Of a DNA stretch of 34,351 nt, positions 1 through 9,772 are shown piece after piece (the first letter of the stretch is position 1; every line of letters begins with the position of its first letter). Both the position numbers and the translations under genes were made by a program. Location of the stretch: positions 711,568-745,918 of the forward strand of contig NZ_GL397214.1 in the NCBI RefSeq assembly GCF_000146675.1, read 5' to 3'. The DNA is from Hoylesella marshii DSM 16973 = JCM 13450. Its GTDB lineage: Bacteria; Bacteroidota; Bacteroidia; Bacteroidales; Bacteroidaceae. The notes below the pieces were generated by a model. That model made no database searches and was not told the DNA's origin. It saw nothing but the letters and a program-made list of their open reading frames with translations.

Positions 1-342
1 ACCTACAACTTATACCGAACACCAGGGATTATTGTGTCAAATTCTATCAGATAACATGGAAATACACCGATAAAAGATTATTATCTACTCAAAAAGTAAC
101 CTCCAGCGGCATCTTTTGGTCAAAAATATTCATTCTTCTAAGAGTGTATGGGTGAAAATTGAGAGGGTGGTCGGTTTTGCAGAGGTCTCGATATATGCGA
201 GTTCTGAGTAAGAGAATCTTACCGAATAGCCCCAAAAGAGCAGAAGACCTTAGGCTGGACTTACAGCCCAGATAACCTTATCCCTGATTCGCGTAATCTC
301 TCATGACCGATGGGAGTTTCGGGGTCGTAAAGTGACGATTGA

Positions 343-408
343 TAAGTCGGCATTCGTACTCCGTACAGATGGCGTTTGTACGTGGCACAGATGGCGTCTG
401 TACATGGA
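343..408. repeat. 22-bp tandem palindromic repeat, about 3 units
   Basis: The units at 365-386 and 387-408 match at 19 of 22 positions by hand alignment. A weaker unit (12 of 22) precedes them at 343-364. The last unit contains the inverted repeat ACAGA-tggcg-TCTGT. The 22-bp period and central palindrome match arrays of different sequence at about 4.75, 17.2 and 34.1 kb. Function unknown. Confidence 0.55.
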
Positions 409-524
409 CAGGTCGACAACCTTTCTCGCGACAAACAGTCATCGTGCAAAACGCAGACTGCACCACGTTTCCCAACAATCGTTAAATAATACCAATAAAG
501 CATGCACATATTAAAAGAAACAAC

Positions 525-532
525 TACCTTTG
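525..532 (+). promoter_or_regulatory. Probable -7 box (TACCTTTG) for rfbA operon
   Basis: TACCTTTG fits the Bacteroidetes -7 consensus TAnnTTTG and lies about 100 nt before the rfbA start. No good -33 TTTG is seen 19-20 bp upstream, so the call rests on one box. It would drive rfbA, the tyrosine kinase gene and the HAD gene. Confidence 0.45.
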
Positions 533-629
533 TGCATCATTTACAATAAGGAAGCATCCTTTTTGCTCCGCTCGCCTTGCCTTGAGCCATGCAGGCAATG
601 GAGTATTGTTATTATTAATTGCACCTTAT

Positions 630-1502
630 ATGAAAGGAATCGTATTAGCCGGTGGGTCGGGAACACGCCTTTACCCTATCACAAAAGGAGTCAGCAAACA
701 ACTGATTCCCATCTTCGATAAACCCATGATATACTATCCCATCTCGGTATTGATGCTGGCCGGGATACGAGAAATACTCATCATATCCACCCCCTACGAC
801 TTGCCGGGGTTTAAAAGGCTCCTCGGAGACGGGCGTGAGTTGGGTGTGACGTTCGACTATGCCGAACAACCTAGTCCCGATGGACTGGCACAGGCTTTCA
901 TCATCGGCGAACATTTCATCGGCACCGACAGTGCCTGCCTTGTATTAGGCGACAATATTTTCTATGGTGCCGGTTTCACAGGCATGCTGAAACGTGCGGT
1001 GAAAGATGCCGAAGAGCAGGGCAACGCCACGGTATTCGGATACTATGTGAATGACCCCGAAAGATACGGCGTGGCCGAATTCGACGAGCAGGGAAACTGT
1101 TTGAGCATTGAGGAAAAACCGCAGAAGCCCAAGAGCAATTATGCTGTGGTGGGGCTATACTTCTATCCCAACAGCGTGGTAAACGTGGCTAAACACATCA
1201 AGCCCAGCGCACGCGGAGAGTTGGAAATAACCACTGTAAACCAAGAATACCTGCAACGGGAAACACTCAAGGTACAGACATTGCAGAGAGGATTTGCATG
1301 GCTCGACACGGGCACCCACGACAGTCTTTCGGAAGCCAGCACTTTCATTGAGGTCATAGAGAAGAGACAAGGACAGAAGGTGGCATGCCTCGAAGAGATA
1401 GCTATGGACAATGGGTGGATAACCAAGGAAGATGTCAGAAGATTGGCCACACCCATGCTCAAAAACGGATACGGACAGTATCTGCTGAATATCTCCCAAT
1501 AA
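630..1502 (+). CDS. rfbA: Glucose-1-phosphate thymidylyltransferase RfbA
   Basis: This 290-residue enzyme joins glucose-1-phosphate and dTTP to give dTDP-glucose, the first step toward dTDP-L-rhamnose and related sugars for surface polysaccharides. The protein opens with the nucleotidyltransferase signature GGSGTRLYP (residues 8-16), followed by [11 protein letters not shown] and LGDNIFYG with the metal-binding Asp. The length is normal for the family. The frame is open 16 codons further upstream, but the conserved N-terminus MKGIVLAGG fixes the start at 630. It is the first gene of a three-gene + strand run, 64 bp before the tyrosine kinase. The usual partners rfbB, rfbC and rfbD are not in the window. 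Confidence 0.95.
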   Translation: MKGIVLAGGSGTRLYPITKGVSKQLIPIFDKPMIYYPISVLMLAGIREILIISTPYDLPGFKRLLGDGRELGVTFDYAEQPSPDGLAQAFIIGEHFIGTDSACLVLGDNIFYGAGFTGMLKRAVKDAEEQGNATVFGYYVNDPERYGVAEFDEQGNCLSIEEKPQKPKSNYAVVGLYFYPNSVVNVAKHIKPSARGELEITTVNQEYLQRETLKVQTLQRGFAWLDTGTHDSLSEASTFIEVIEKRQGQKVACLEEIAMDNGWITKEDVRRLATPMLKNGYGQYLLNISQ

Positions 1503-1566
1503 AAGAGGGAACTCATAGAAAAAAGAAAATCAAGTAGCATACAACAAGGAATTCAGTTATAAGAAT

Positions 1567-4053
1567 ATGACAGAAAACAATAACCCTGAAACAGGAACAA
1601 ACAAGACACGGGCTGAGAACAAATCACTCTTCGACCTCGGAGCCGTTTATACTGCACTTATCCTTAATTGGAAATGGTTTCTCATTTCATTGACACTCTG
1701 CCTGAGCCTCGTGGCCATTTACCTAAGGTATGCAACACCTGTGTACATGGTTGCTGTTAAATTGCTCATCAAAAACGAAGACAGCGGAAGACGGGCAAAC
1801 AACATACAGTATGCCTCCAATTTGGGTACGATGTCGAACTCTACCGGACTTGACAACGAGATGGAAATACTGAAATCGCATTCCATAGCTGAAGCTGCGG
1901 TGAGAGACCTCAAACTCTACGTTAATTACATTGCGGAGGGGAAAATAAAAGACAATCCTGTTTATAGGACAGAACCCGTCAGCGTGGATATAGATACGAC
2001 GCATCTGAACCGACTCGCATCGACTATCAGCCTTAGCATTACACGGGAGGACAACGCATACAATGTGAAGGGAGAATACTACGCTCCGACAGCACAGAAC
2101 AGGGAGGCGGGTATTTTCACCATCAACAAGACACTCCGCACCTTACCCGCAACCATTCAGACCCATGTGGGAACCCTCTCCTTTCAACAAAACGGTGTCT
2201 ACTCCATGCCCAACGGTTCTACGCTTCGTGTCTATGTATCACCGCCCAAAAGCATTGCCAACGGATATGCAGGCGGGCTCGGTGTAACGCAAACATCGAA
2301 GACAACCTCGATTGTCAGCCTCACCCTTACAGACCAAGTGCCGCAACGGGGCATGGACTACCTCAAACAGTTGGCTATCTGTTATAATCGGCAGGCCAAC
2401 GAAGATAAGAACGAGATAGCTGTGCGCACGGAAAGGTTTATCAACGAACGGCTGGAGAAAATAAACAACGAGCTGGGAAACACTGAAGGGCAGATTGAAA
2501 ACTACAAGAGGCGGAACAACATGACGCAACAGTCGAGCAACGCCGGTCTGGCCATGCAGAATACCGATGCTTATCAAAAGAAACTGTCGGATGCCAACAC
2601 GCAGCTTGCACTTCTCAACAACATGGAGAAATACATTGGCGAACCGGCTAATAGATACCAGACTTTACCCTCAAATATCGGGCTTTCAGACCAGACATCC
2701 AACGACCTCATCAGTAAATACAACGAGATTGTGCTGCAACGAAACCGACTGTTGCGCAGTGCCGCAGAGGGAAGTCCCATGGTTACTCCCCTGACAGCAC
2801 AGCTGAACGACCTGATGGCGGGTATCAAGCGTGCCATGGCACAATCAAGACGCGCCATGGAAATACAACGAAACGTCGTCGCCACAGAATATGGCCGTTA
2901 TGCGGGACAACTCCATCAAAGTCCCGAACAGGAGCGCATACTCACCCAGATAGGACGTCAGCAAGAGGTGAAATCGGGGCTGTATTTGATGTTGCTGCAA
3001 AAGCGGGAGGAGAACTCTATCTCGCTCGCTGCCACAGCCGACAAAGGCAGAATGATAGATACGCCCATCTATGCCGGACAAGTCAGTCCCAAATCTACCA
3101 TCCTTATCCTCATAGCTCTCGGTCTGGGGCTTGCTATACCCGCACTCATCATCTTCATCATCAGGTTTCTACGCTATAAGATTGAGGGACATGACGATGT
3201 GATGAAGCTGACCAAACTCCCCATACTCGCAGACGTGGCCATTGCCAGCGATACGGCAAAGACCAAAGCAGATATTGTGGTACACGAGAACAAGAATAAC
3301 CAGATGGAGGAGATATTCAGAAGTATGCGCACCAATTTGCAGTTCATCCTCAAAGAAAACGAGAAAGTGGTGATGTTCACATCCACTACATCGGGCGAAG
3401 GAAAGACTTTCAATGCCGCCAATCTCTCCGTCAGCTTCGCACTGCTTGGCAAGAAGGTGCTCCTGCTTGGCCTTGATGTGCGCCGTCCGCGTCTGGCCGA
3501 ACTCTTCCAACTGCACGACCATAAACACGGCATCACCAATCTGCTGGTGCATGACAATCCCACACAAGAGGAGCTCGACGCACAGATATTGCCGTCGGGT
3601 GTGCATCCGAACCTCGACCTGTTGTTGTCCGGCCCCATTCCGCCCAACCCCGCAGAGTTGCTCGCTCGACCATCGTTGGACAAGATTATGGACATGCTGA
3701 AAGAACGCTACGACTACATTCTCATCGACACTGCACCTGTGGGACTGGTTACAGATACCTTGCAAATCAGCAGGATTGCCAATGCCACCATATACATGTG
3801 TCGTGCCGACTATACGCAAAAGAACAGTTTCGACCTTATCAACACACTCGACGAAGAGAAGAAACTTCCCAAAATCTCTATTGTTATCAATGGTATCGAC
3901 ATGTCGAAGAAGAAGTACGGCTACTACTATGGCTATGGACGATACGGCAAATACGGACGTTACGGCAAATACGGTTACGGAAGCTACAGACACTACGGGA
4001 ACTACAGCTATAGCCACTACGGGAACAAAAACGACAACTCCATCAAACGATAA
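1567..4053 (+). CDS. Polysaccharide co-polymerase / BY-type tyrosine autokinase (Wzc family)
   Basis: This inner-membrane protein of 828 residues controls chain length and export of capsule or exopolysaccharide. An N-terminal Wzz domain starts with a TM helix (about residues 37-58). A long periplasmic part with coiled-coil character (about 290-480) follows, then a second TM helix (about 510-536). The cytoplasmic kinase has Walker A TSGEGKT (608-614), Walker A' ending in D637 (LLGLDVRRP) and Walker B ILIDTAP with D721. The C-terminus is an unusually tyrosine-rich tail (about residues 782-822, many Tyr alternating with Gly, Lys and Arg), the expected autophosphorylation cluster. In this family, cycles of tail phosphorylation control polymer length. 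The outer-membrane partner Wza is not in the window. Confidence 0.93.
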   Translation: MTENNNPETGTNKTRAENKSLFDLGAVYTALILNWKWFLISLTLCLSLVAIYLRYATPVYMVAVKLLIKNEDSGRRANNIQYASNLGTMSNSTGLDNEMEILKSHSIAEAAVRDLKLYVNYIAEGKIKDNPVYRTEPVSVDIDTTHLNRLASTISLSITREDNAYNVKGEYYAPTAQNREAGIFTINKTLRTLPATIQTHVGTLSFQQNGVYSMPNGSTLRVYVSPPKSIANGYAGGLGVTQTSKTTSIVSLTLTDQVPQRGMDYLKQLAICYNRQANEDKNEIAVRTERFINERLEKINNELGNTEGQIENYKRRNNMTQQSSNAGLAMQNTDAYQKKLSDANTQLALLNNMEKYIGEPANRYQTLPSNIGLSDQTSNDLISKYNEIVLQRNRLLRSAAEGSPMVTPLTAQLNDLMAGIKRAMAQSRRAMEIQRNVVATEYGRYAGQLHQSPEQERILTQIGRQQEVKSGLYLMLLQKREENSISLAATADKGRMIDTPIYAGQVSPKSTILILIALGLGLAIPALIIFIIRFLRYKIEGHDDVMKLTKLPILADVAIASDTAKTKADIVVHENKNNQMEEIFRSMRTNLQFILKENEKVVMFTSTTSGEGKTFNAANLSVSFALLGKKVLLLGLDVRRPRLAELFQLHDHKHGITNLLVHDNPTQEELDAQILPSGVHPNLDLLLSGPIPPNPAELLARPSLDKIMDMLKERYDYILIDTAPVGLVTDTLQISRIANATIYMCRADYTQKNSFDLINTLDEEKKLPKISIVINGIDMSKKKYGYYYGYGRYGKYGRYGKYGYGSYRHYGNYSYSHYGNKNDNSIKR

Positions 4054-4078
4054 CAAAACCCTTAACTACACAAGAACT

Positions 4079-4513
4079 ATGACCATTGCTGTAGACTTCG
4101 ACGGAACTATCGTTGAACATAAATACCCTGCGATAGGAGAAGAGATTCCCTTTGCCACGGAGACGCTCCGGATGCTGATAGCCGACCGCCATAAAGTCAT
4201 TCTGTGGAGCGTGCGCGAGGGAGAACTCCTTGAAGAAGCGGTAAAATGGTGCAAAGACCGTGGCGTGGACTTCTATGCCATAAACAAAGATTACCCTGAA
4301 GAAACGGAGGAACACAACAATCACTTCTCCAGAAAACTGAAAGCCGATCTCTTTATCGACGACCGTAACATCGGAGGCTTACCGGATTGGGGCACCATCT
4401 ATCAGATGGTCACACACGGAGATGTCTATGCCCAAACGCAGGGGGATCCGACCATGGGGTGGCATGGCAACCGAGACGGACAACCGAAGAAGAAACGTTG
4501 GTGGCCATTCTAA
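4079..4513 (+). CDS. Small HAD-like hydrolase, BT_0820-type
   Basis: A 144-residue protein starting MTIAVDFDGTIVE. The DFDGT segment is HAD motif I, with the nucleophile and acid/base aspartates at D6 and D8. A later LFIDDRNIGG segment supplies the acidic residues of motif IV. There is no cap domain, so it is a minimal member of the superfamily; substrate unknown. The frame is open far upstream inside the kinase gene, but the ATG at 4079 is 25 bp past the kinase stop and gives the conserved N-terminus. Its place at the end of the polysaccharide operon could suggest phosphate-ester removal in that pathway, or action on the tyrosine-phosphorylated kinase, but that is inference. The C-terminus ends in a basic, aromatic stretch, KKKRWWPF. 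Confidence 0.82.
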   Translation: MTIAVDFDGTIVEHKYPAIGEEIPFATETLRMLIADRHKVILWSVREGELLEEAVKWCKDRGVDFYAINKDYPEETEEHNNHFSRKLKADLFIDDRNIGGLPDWGTIYQMVTHGDVYAQTQGDPTMGWHGNRDGQPKKKRWWPF

Positions 4514-4727
4514 TCCCTATCCTTACTGATAACGGGAACATGCCGAAAAGCATTTTCCCTATCAAAACATTTATTTTAAGGAATATCATGTATCTTTACG
4601 GTGGTAATAAAGATTTTGAGGTGCTAAATCAAGTATTCATAAACAGACCATCCTCATTATATTATACTTACACTGTAGGTGCGATTAGACTTATAGGTAG
4701 GAGTAGATACTAGCACCTACGAGCAAG

Positions 4728-4812
4728 AGTGTTTAACACCTTTGGATGGGAGTGTAGTACACCTGTTCCTATAGGGCTTATACTATAAGTAGGGTTGGAC
4801 TTATACTATAAG
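4728..4812. repeat. Palindromic repeat array, about 23-bp spacing
   Basis: Four palindromes follow one another: GTGTTTAACAC (centre 4734), GTGTAGTACAC (4757), CTTATACTATAAG (4783) and CTTATACTATAAG (4806). Spacings are 23, 26 and 23 bp. The first unit, with flanking gcaagagtgtttaacacc, is the same sequence that is tandemly repeated five times at 17236-17350. It lies between convergent genes, so a role at transcript ends is possible. Function unknown. Confidence 0.6.
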
Positions 4813-5174
4813 GTAGAGCGTACAAGTAAATATAGTGAATGATACAATAAGGACTATTGAGACGCAGCTTGCTATGTTCTAAATTCGTCGAATTCACGTT
4901 AATTATGAACTTATGTTCTGCCCTTACTGCATATTGCTTTTTGAGAATAAGCCAGAGGCACTGCCTGTATATGTGGAAAAGTCAAGGCTGTTAGAATTAT
5001 TTGCATGCTAAACTTATCCCGAACTCGCGTATTCCTTATATCTCGTGAGGTGAAATCCTATTGTAAAGACAGTTGTCCTCTAACTATCCTGCGCCCCGTC
5101 CTTAGCCTTTTTCCCCCGATAAGCAACCGAATAACCGGCCGGCACTTCATCAATGAGGGAATAAGAACGCAGAT

Positions 5175-5217
5175 AAGAAGAAAACGTCCCCATGGTTGAG
5201 GTTTAACCATGGGGACG
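5175..5217 (-). terminator. Intrinsic terminator of the nqr operon
   Basis: A perfect 13-bp stem, CGTCCCCATGGTT (5185-5197) with its complement at 5205-5217, has a 7-nt loop. Read on the - strand it is followed by TTTTCTTC, as expected for a Rho-independent terminator. It lies 25 bp past the nqrF stop codon. Confidence 0.87.
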
Positions 5218-5241
5218 TATATAGCGAACGGAGATAACGGG

Positions 5242-6510
5242 TTATCCGAAATCGTCAAACATAATGCTTTCGCGTTCCACACCTAAATTGTAGAGCATGT
5301 TCTGCACAGCCTTGCTCATAGGCCCCGGACCACACATGTAATACTCGATGTCTTCGGGTGCTTCGTGGTCTTTCAGATAGGTGTTGTACATCACGTCGTG
5401 CACAAAACCTGCCGTATAAGGCACTCCTGCCTCATCGGCCTTGGGGTCGGGTCTGTCCAAAGCCAAATGGAAATGGAAGTTGGGATATTCCTTTTCCAAC
5501 TCGTGGAAGTCTTCAATAAAGAATGCTTCGCTCAAATTGCGCGCTCCGTAGAAATAATGCATCTTGCGGTCGCGGGTATGAAGTGTCTTCAACATGTGCA
5601 TAATCTGCGCGCGCAAAGGAGCCATTCCGGCTCCACCACCAACCCAAATCATCTCTTTTTTGCTGTCAAAGATGGGATGGAAGTCGCCATAAGGGCCACT
5701 CATCAACACCTTATCGCCAGGCTTTCGACTGAAGATATAGCTGGACGCAATACCTGTAGGCACGTCTTGGAATCCCACGGCGGGACGTGGTTTAAACGGA
5801 GGCGTAGCAATTCTCACCGTCAGTGTGATGCGGTCGCCCTCTGCGGGATAGTTGGCCATGGAATAGGCGCGAATGGTTGTCTCCGGATTATGCGCCTTCA
5901 ACGAGAAGATGTTGAAGTCTTTCCATGCCTTGATGTATTCTTCGCCGATGTCGTTCTTATCAAAATCTTTGTCATAATCTATACATTCGTAGGCGGGAAT
6001 GGTAATCTGCGCATACGAACCGGGTATGAAGTCCATGTGTTCTCCTTGGGGGAGTGCCACGACAAACTCTTTGATAAAGCTGGAAACGTTTTTGTTGGAG
6101 AGCACCGTACACTCCCACTCTTTCACACCAAGGATGCTTTCAGGCACCTTGATAGCCAAATCTGATTTTACTTTACATTGGCATCCTAATCGCCAATGGT
6201 CTTTTACTTCCTTACGGGTGAAGTGAGAACGCTCTGAGTCGAGAATCTCTCCTCCTCCTTCAATCACGCGAACCTTGCACTGTCCGCACGACCCCTTGCC
6301 TCCGCAGGCAGACGGAAGATGCACGCCGTTATCGTTGAGCGTAGTGAGCAAGCTGCTGCCCTGCTCTACAGTCAGTGTCTGTTCGTCATTGATGACGATG
6401 TTTACATTCCCACTGGGTGAGAGGTATCTCTTGGCTATCAGGAGCATTGCGACCAACAACAGGATGGTGATAAGGAATACTCCGACGCTAATGAATATGA
6501 ATTGTCCCAT
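5242..6510 (-). CDS. nqrF: Na+-translocating NADH:quinone reductase subunit F
   Basis: This 422-residue electron-entry subunit of Na+-NQR oxidises NADH and passes electrons via FAD to a [2Fe-2S] cluster. It begins with one TM helix (about residues 5-27). A plant-type ferredoxin domain follows with cluster cysteines C69, C75, C78 and C110 (spacing x5, x2, x31). The C-terminal reductase part has the FAD-binding RAYSMANYP segment and the nucleotide-binding VGGGAGMAPLR, and ends with the family-typical FDDFG. It is the last gene of the operon, 24 bp after nqrE, and is followed by a strong terminator. Confidence 0.96.
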   Translation of the reverse strand: MGQFIFISVGVFLITILLLVAMLLIAKRYLSPSGNVNIVINDEQTLTVEQGSSLLTTLNDNGVHLPSACGGKGSCGQCKVRVIEGGGEILDSERSHFTRKEVKDHWRLGCQCKVKSDLAIKVPESILGVKEWECTVLSNKNVSSFIKEFVVALPQGEHMDFIPGSYAQITIPAYECIDYDKDFDKNDIGEEYIKAWKDFNIFSLKAHNPETTIRAYSMANYPAEGDRITLTVRIATPPFKPRPAVGFQDVPTGIASSYIFSRKPGDKVLMSGPYGDFHPIFDSKKEMIWVGGGAGMAPLRAQIMHMLKTLHTRDRKMHYFYGARNLSEAFFIEDFHELEKEYPNFHFHLALDRPDPKADEAGVPYTAGFVHDVMYNTYLKDHEAPEDIEYYMCGPGPMSKAVQNMLYNLGVERESIMFDDFG

Positions 6511-6534
6511 TTCTGTGAATGATAAAACGTTGTA

Positions 6535-7161
6535 TTATAACTTTAAACCCGAGAAACACATCATTGCCATAGCCATCAGTCCTACGGTAATGAAAGTAAT
6601 ACCCAATCCCTGCAAAGGCTTCGGCACATCGCTGTATTGCATCTTTTCCCTGATGGCTCCCATAGCGATGATGGCAAGAGTCCACCCGAAGCCACTTCCT
6701 AAAGCATAAACCGCAGCATCTAATATACTGCCGATATACTGTGAGTTGGAAGGCTCCATGTTTATGCGTTGTTGCATAAAGAGACTTGCTCCCATAATGG
6801 CGCAATTCACGGCAATCAGCGGAAGAAAGATACCCAATGCGGCATATAACGATGGTGAATACTTCTCTACAGCCATCTCCACTAACTGAACGATGCCGGC
6901 AATGACAGCAATAAACAGGATGAAACTTAGATATGATAAATCAATGCCTTTAACCAGACAATCCGGCCCAAGCACTTTTGTCTGCAATAAGTAATTCACC
7001 GGAACGGTAACCAGCAATACAAAGGTTACAGCCAAACCTAATCCGAGGGATGTCTTGACATTCTTCGACACGGCCAAGAAAGAACACATGCCGAGAAAGA
7101 ATGCGAATATCATATTGTCCACAAATATGGAGCGTATGAATAAGTTTACCAAATGTTCCAT
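6535..7161 (-). CDS. nqrE: Na+-translocating NADH:quinone reductase subunit E
   Basis: An integral membrane subunit of 208 residues in the NqrDE/RnfAE family, with about six TM helices. Two conserved cysteines, C26 (GMCSFLA) and C120 (VNCAIMG), match those that with NqrD hold the intramembrane iron-sulfur centre. The frame is open 12 codons further upstream, but the family N-terminus [16 protein letters not shown] places the start at 7161. It sits 51 bp after nqrD. Confidence 0.95.
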   Translation of the reverse strand: MEHLVNLFIRSIFVDNMIFAFFLGMCSFLAVSKNVKTSLGLGLAVTFVLLVTVPVNYLLQTKVLGPDCLVKGIDLSYLSFILFIAVIAGIVQLVEMAVEKYSPSLYAALGIFLPLIAVNCAIMGASLFMQQRINMEPSNSQYIGSILDAAVYALGSGFGWTLAIIAMGAIREKMQYSDVPKPLQGLGITFITVGLMAMAMMCFSGLKL

Positions 7162-7212
7162 TTTTATTGTTTTAGAACTTGAATCATTGTTATACAAATA
7201 GCCAGATAAACC

Positions 7213-7845
7213 TTACTTACTTTCCTCTTTATAGAAATATGCGCGGTGTATCCAAATCACACATCCCAAGAGTATAAGCGCCATAGCGGGCATCGTCATC
7301 ATGCCATTATTCACATAACCGGCTTCATAGAAGCTCTGCGGAATTATCTGAAAACCCAGCAGAGAACCTCTTCCAAAGAACTCCCTCAACGCACCTACTA
7401 CAATCAGAATAATGGCATATCCAAGTCCGTTGCCTATTCCGTCGAGGAAACTTGGCCACGGTTTGTTCATCATGGCAAAGGCTTCGAGGCGTCCCATGAG
7501 AATGCAATTGGTTATGATAAGCCCCACATAAACCGAGAGTTGTACGCTTACATCATATGCAAAGGCTTTGAGTATCTGACTAACAATAGTTACCAAGGCT
7601 GCCACGACAACGAGTTGCACAATAATACGGATGCGATTGGGTATCGTATTACGGACAAGTGAGATGATAACATTGGCAAAAGCCGTGATAATAGTTACGG
7701 CCAACCCCATCACTATCGAGGGTTTGAGTTGTGAAGTTACGGCCAATGCGGAACAGATGCCCAGCACCTGAATCATGATAGGGTTGTCTATGTTAAGAGG
7801 ATTGAGAAATACCTCCTTATTTGCTTTTGAAAACAGTTTGCTCAT
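7213..7845 (-). CDS. nqrD: Na+-translocating NADH:quinone reductase subunit D
   Basis: A membrane subunit of 210 residues and a homologue of NqrE, with about six hydrophobic helices. The paired cysteines C31 (LGICSALAV) and C114 (TNCILMGR) are the expected ligands of the iron centre shared with NqrE. The basic N-terminus before the first helix and the overall length are normal. It lies 18 bp after nqrC in the operon. Confidence 0.95.
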   Translation of the reverse strand: MSKLFSKANKEVFLNPLNIDNPIMIQVLGICSALAVTSQLKPSIVMGLAVTIITAFANVIISLVRNTIPNRIRIIVQLVVVAALVTIVSQILKAFAYDVSVQLSVYVGLIITNCILMGRLEAFAMMNKPWPSFLDGIGNGLGYAIILIVVGALREFFGRGSLLGFQIIPQSFYEAGYVNNGMMTMPAMALILLGCVIWIHRAYFYKEESK

Positions 7846-7863
7846 ATCAATAATACCTCCTGT

Positions 7864-8586
7864 TTATTTGGCTGTTAAAAAGTTCATGTAAGCAGCTAAA
7901 CAGCTGTGAAGCATATTCGTTACACCGTTGCAAGTCAATGTGGCACCTGTCACGGCATCAACCTGTGTACTGGGATCTTCCACCTTTTTAAGAACTGAGA
8001 GTGCAATGGCGGAATGTTCTTTGTTTAAAAGTTTCTTTCCTCTAAATTGATTTTGCCACTCCTTACTGTCCTTAATTTCCGCACCAAGACCGGCGGTCTC
8101 GCTTTCATGGGTAAAATATGCGCCATAGACAGTTTCTTTATCGGCATTGATGGCAATATATCCACTTATGCCGCCCCATAGCCCCATACCATATACGGGT
8201 ATGACATATTTCGTTTCACCGTCGACTTTGCACACATACAATGCCAATCGTCCGGCTTTGAAGTCTGCACTGTTCTGTTTAAAACCGGCATTTTCACCAC
8301 CTTTCGACCCTTTTTGCAATATCTTCCCTGCTTTGTCTATCACGTTGTCTGCTATGATAATGTCCTTATATTTGTTGTTTGCAGCCTCGTCGTCGAGTTC
8401 TCCGATATTCAAAGAATATAAGATTTGCTTCTTTTTATCCAAAGCGATGTTCGCTTCTTGCATGGGTTTAAAAGCCTGAAACACAAGTGCGAGAAGAAAT
8501 GCAACCACAACAACGATAATCACGGAGTATATGATTGTATATGAATTAGAGTTGGTGTTCAACTTCTTTTTCTTTCCATTTTCCAT
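7864..8586 (-). CDS. nqrC: Na+-translocating NADH:quinone reductase subunit C
   Basis: A 240-residue subunit with one N-terminal TM helix (about residues 17-38) and a periplasmic FMN domain. The flavinylation motif DAVTGATLT (about 210-218) is present; its threonine (T216) carries the covalent FMN in this family. That FMN is attached by ApbE, which is not in the window. The lysine-rich N-terminus fits the inside-positive rule. It is 7 bp after nqrB, so the two are probably co-translated. Confidence 0.94.
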   Translation of the reverse strand: MENGKKKKLNTNSNSYTIIYSVIIVVVVAFLLALVFQAFKPMQEANIALDKKKQILYSLNIGELDDEAANNKYKDIIIADNVIDKAGKILQKGSKGGENAGFKQNSADFKAGRLALYVCKVDGETKYVIPVYGMGLWGGISGYIAINADKETVYGAYFTHESETAGLGAEIKDSKEWQNQFRGKKLLNKEHSAIALSVLKKVEDPSTQVDAVTGATLTCNGVTNMLHSCLAAYMNFLTAK

Positions 8587-8593
8587 AGCTCAT

Positions 8594-9754
8594 TCACTTT
8601 TTAGCGGTTAAACGTTTCATCCTCTTGGAGATATTGCTTTGCACAACATAATAATCTATCAGTGGTGCAAGCATATTCATCAATAGAATCGCCAGCATCA
8701 TACCCTCGGGATAACCCGGGTTCATGACACGAATGATAATGGCTATCATGCCTATCAAGAATCCATAAATATACTTTCCTGTTTCCGTCCGTGCGGAGGT
8801 GACAGGGTCTGTAGCCATAAACACTGCGCCAAAGGCAAAGCCTCCCAATACAAGATGCTCATACCATGCTATAGGCGTAGTACCGATTGATGAGAAGATA
8901 AAGGCAGTCAATGCTCCGCCGAGGATAACACTCAACATGGTTCTCCATGAAGCAATACCCGTGAAAAGCAAAATAACCGCACCTATACCAATGGCAATTA
9001 CGCTGGTTTCTCCGATAGAACCCGGAATAAAGCCCCATATCATATCAGAAATGGAATAAGGTATATTCACGCCCTGAGCAATCATTCCAAGCGGAGTTGC
9101 TGCCGTAAATCCGTCTGGCAACGTGTTACCTAATCCTAAAATGGATTCGTTTGCAATCCAAACAGCATCTCCACTCATCTTTTGGGGATAGGCAAAGAAA
9201 AGGAACGCACGGGCAATGAGTGCGACATTAAAGATGTTCATACCTGTTCCACCGAAGATTTCTTTCCCGAAAATAACAGCAAAGGCAATGGCGATAACCA
9301 GCATCCAGATAGGACAGTTAATAGGAATAATCAGTGGGATGATGATGCCCGACACCAAATATCCTTCTTGTATTTCCTCTCCTTTCCATTGTGCCCAAGC
9401 GAACTCGATACCCAATCCGACAATATAACTTACGATAACCTTAGGTAAAACGGCAGCAAGGCCAAATGCGAAGATACTCCAGAATGAGGCATCGGCTAAC
9501 TTTCCTGCAACCAAATAGTTTTGGTATCCCACATTATACATACCAAAGAGTAAAGCAGGAAGTAAGGCTATGACAACAATACTCATAATGCGCTTCGAGT
9601 CAATGGAATCATGAATGTTCGTTCCTGTTTGGGAGGTTGCATTCGGAACATATAGGAATGTTTCAAAACCATCAAACACACTACGAAACGCATGTAGCTT
9701 CCCGTCCTTACCGAAAGCCGGTCGTATTCTATCAATATATTTTTTTAGAGACAT
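8594..9754 (-). CDS. nqrB: Na+-translocating NADH:quinone reductase subunit B
   Basis: A large membrane subunit of 386 residues with about ten TM helices. It forms part of the Na+ path and carries flavins. The segment DGFTAATPLG (about 214-223) corresponds to the FMN-threonine site, here T-A-A-T where other species have S-G-A-T. FMATDPVTSARTETGK (about 305-320) is another conserved family segment. It lies 18 bp after nqrA. The Thr/Ala substitutions around the flavin site are a mild variation. Confidence 0.95.
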   Translation of the reverse strand: MSLKKYIDRIRPAFGKDGKLHAFRSVFDGFETFLYVPNATSQTGTNIHDSIDSKRIMSIVVIALLPALLFGMYNVGYQNYLVAGKLADASFWSIFAFGLAAVLPKVIVSYIVGLGIEFAWAQWKGEEIQEGYLVSGIIIPLIIPINCPIWMLVIAIAFAVIFGKEIFGGTGMNIFNVALIARAFLFFAYPQKMSGDAVWIANESILGLGNTLPDGFTAATPLGMIAQGVNIPYSISDMIWGFIPGSIGETSVIAIGIGAVILLFTGIASWRTMLSVILGGALTAFIFSSIGTTPIAWYEHLVLGGFAFGAVFMATDPVTSARTETGKYIYGFLIGMIAIIIRVMNPGYPEGMMLAILLMNMLAPLIDYYVVQSNISKRMKRLTAKK

Positions 9755-9772
9755 AGTTCTTTCGTTGTTTGT

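Larger units (their letters stand above)
1..629. other. Intergenic region upstream of rfbA
   Basis: No credible gene is visible here. The short open frames on both strands overlap each other, have no recognisable family sequence and show no start context. The stretch holds a small tandem palindromic repeat near 343-408 and the probable rfbA promoter near 525-532. The gene to the left lies outside the window, so its 3' end or terminator cannot be judged. Confidence 0.6.
4514..5241. other. Convergent intergenic region, gene-free
   Basis: No supported gene lies between the HAD gene (+) and nqrF (-). The region holds an 8-bp inverted repeat (GTAGGTGC at 4675-4682 and GCACCTAC at 4713-4720), a run of small palindromes spaced about 23 bp (4728-4812), and the nqr operon terminator at 5175-5217. 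The open frames here are short and resemble no known protein. Confidence 0.65.

Noticed and set aside
3169..4056. Long 295-codon frame on the - strand across the kinase gene
   Set aside because: Exact antisense of the kinase's repetitive tail and ATPase domain; Val-rich composition is the shadow of Tyr/Gly codons.
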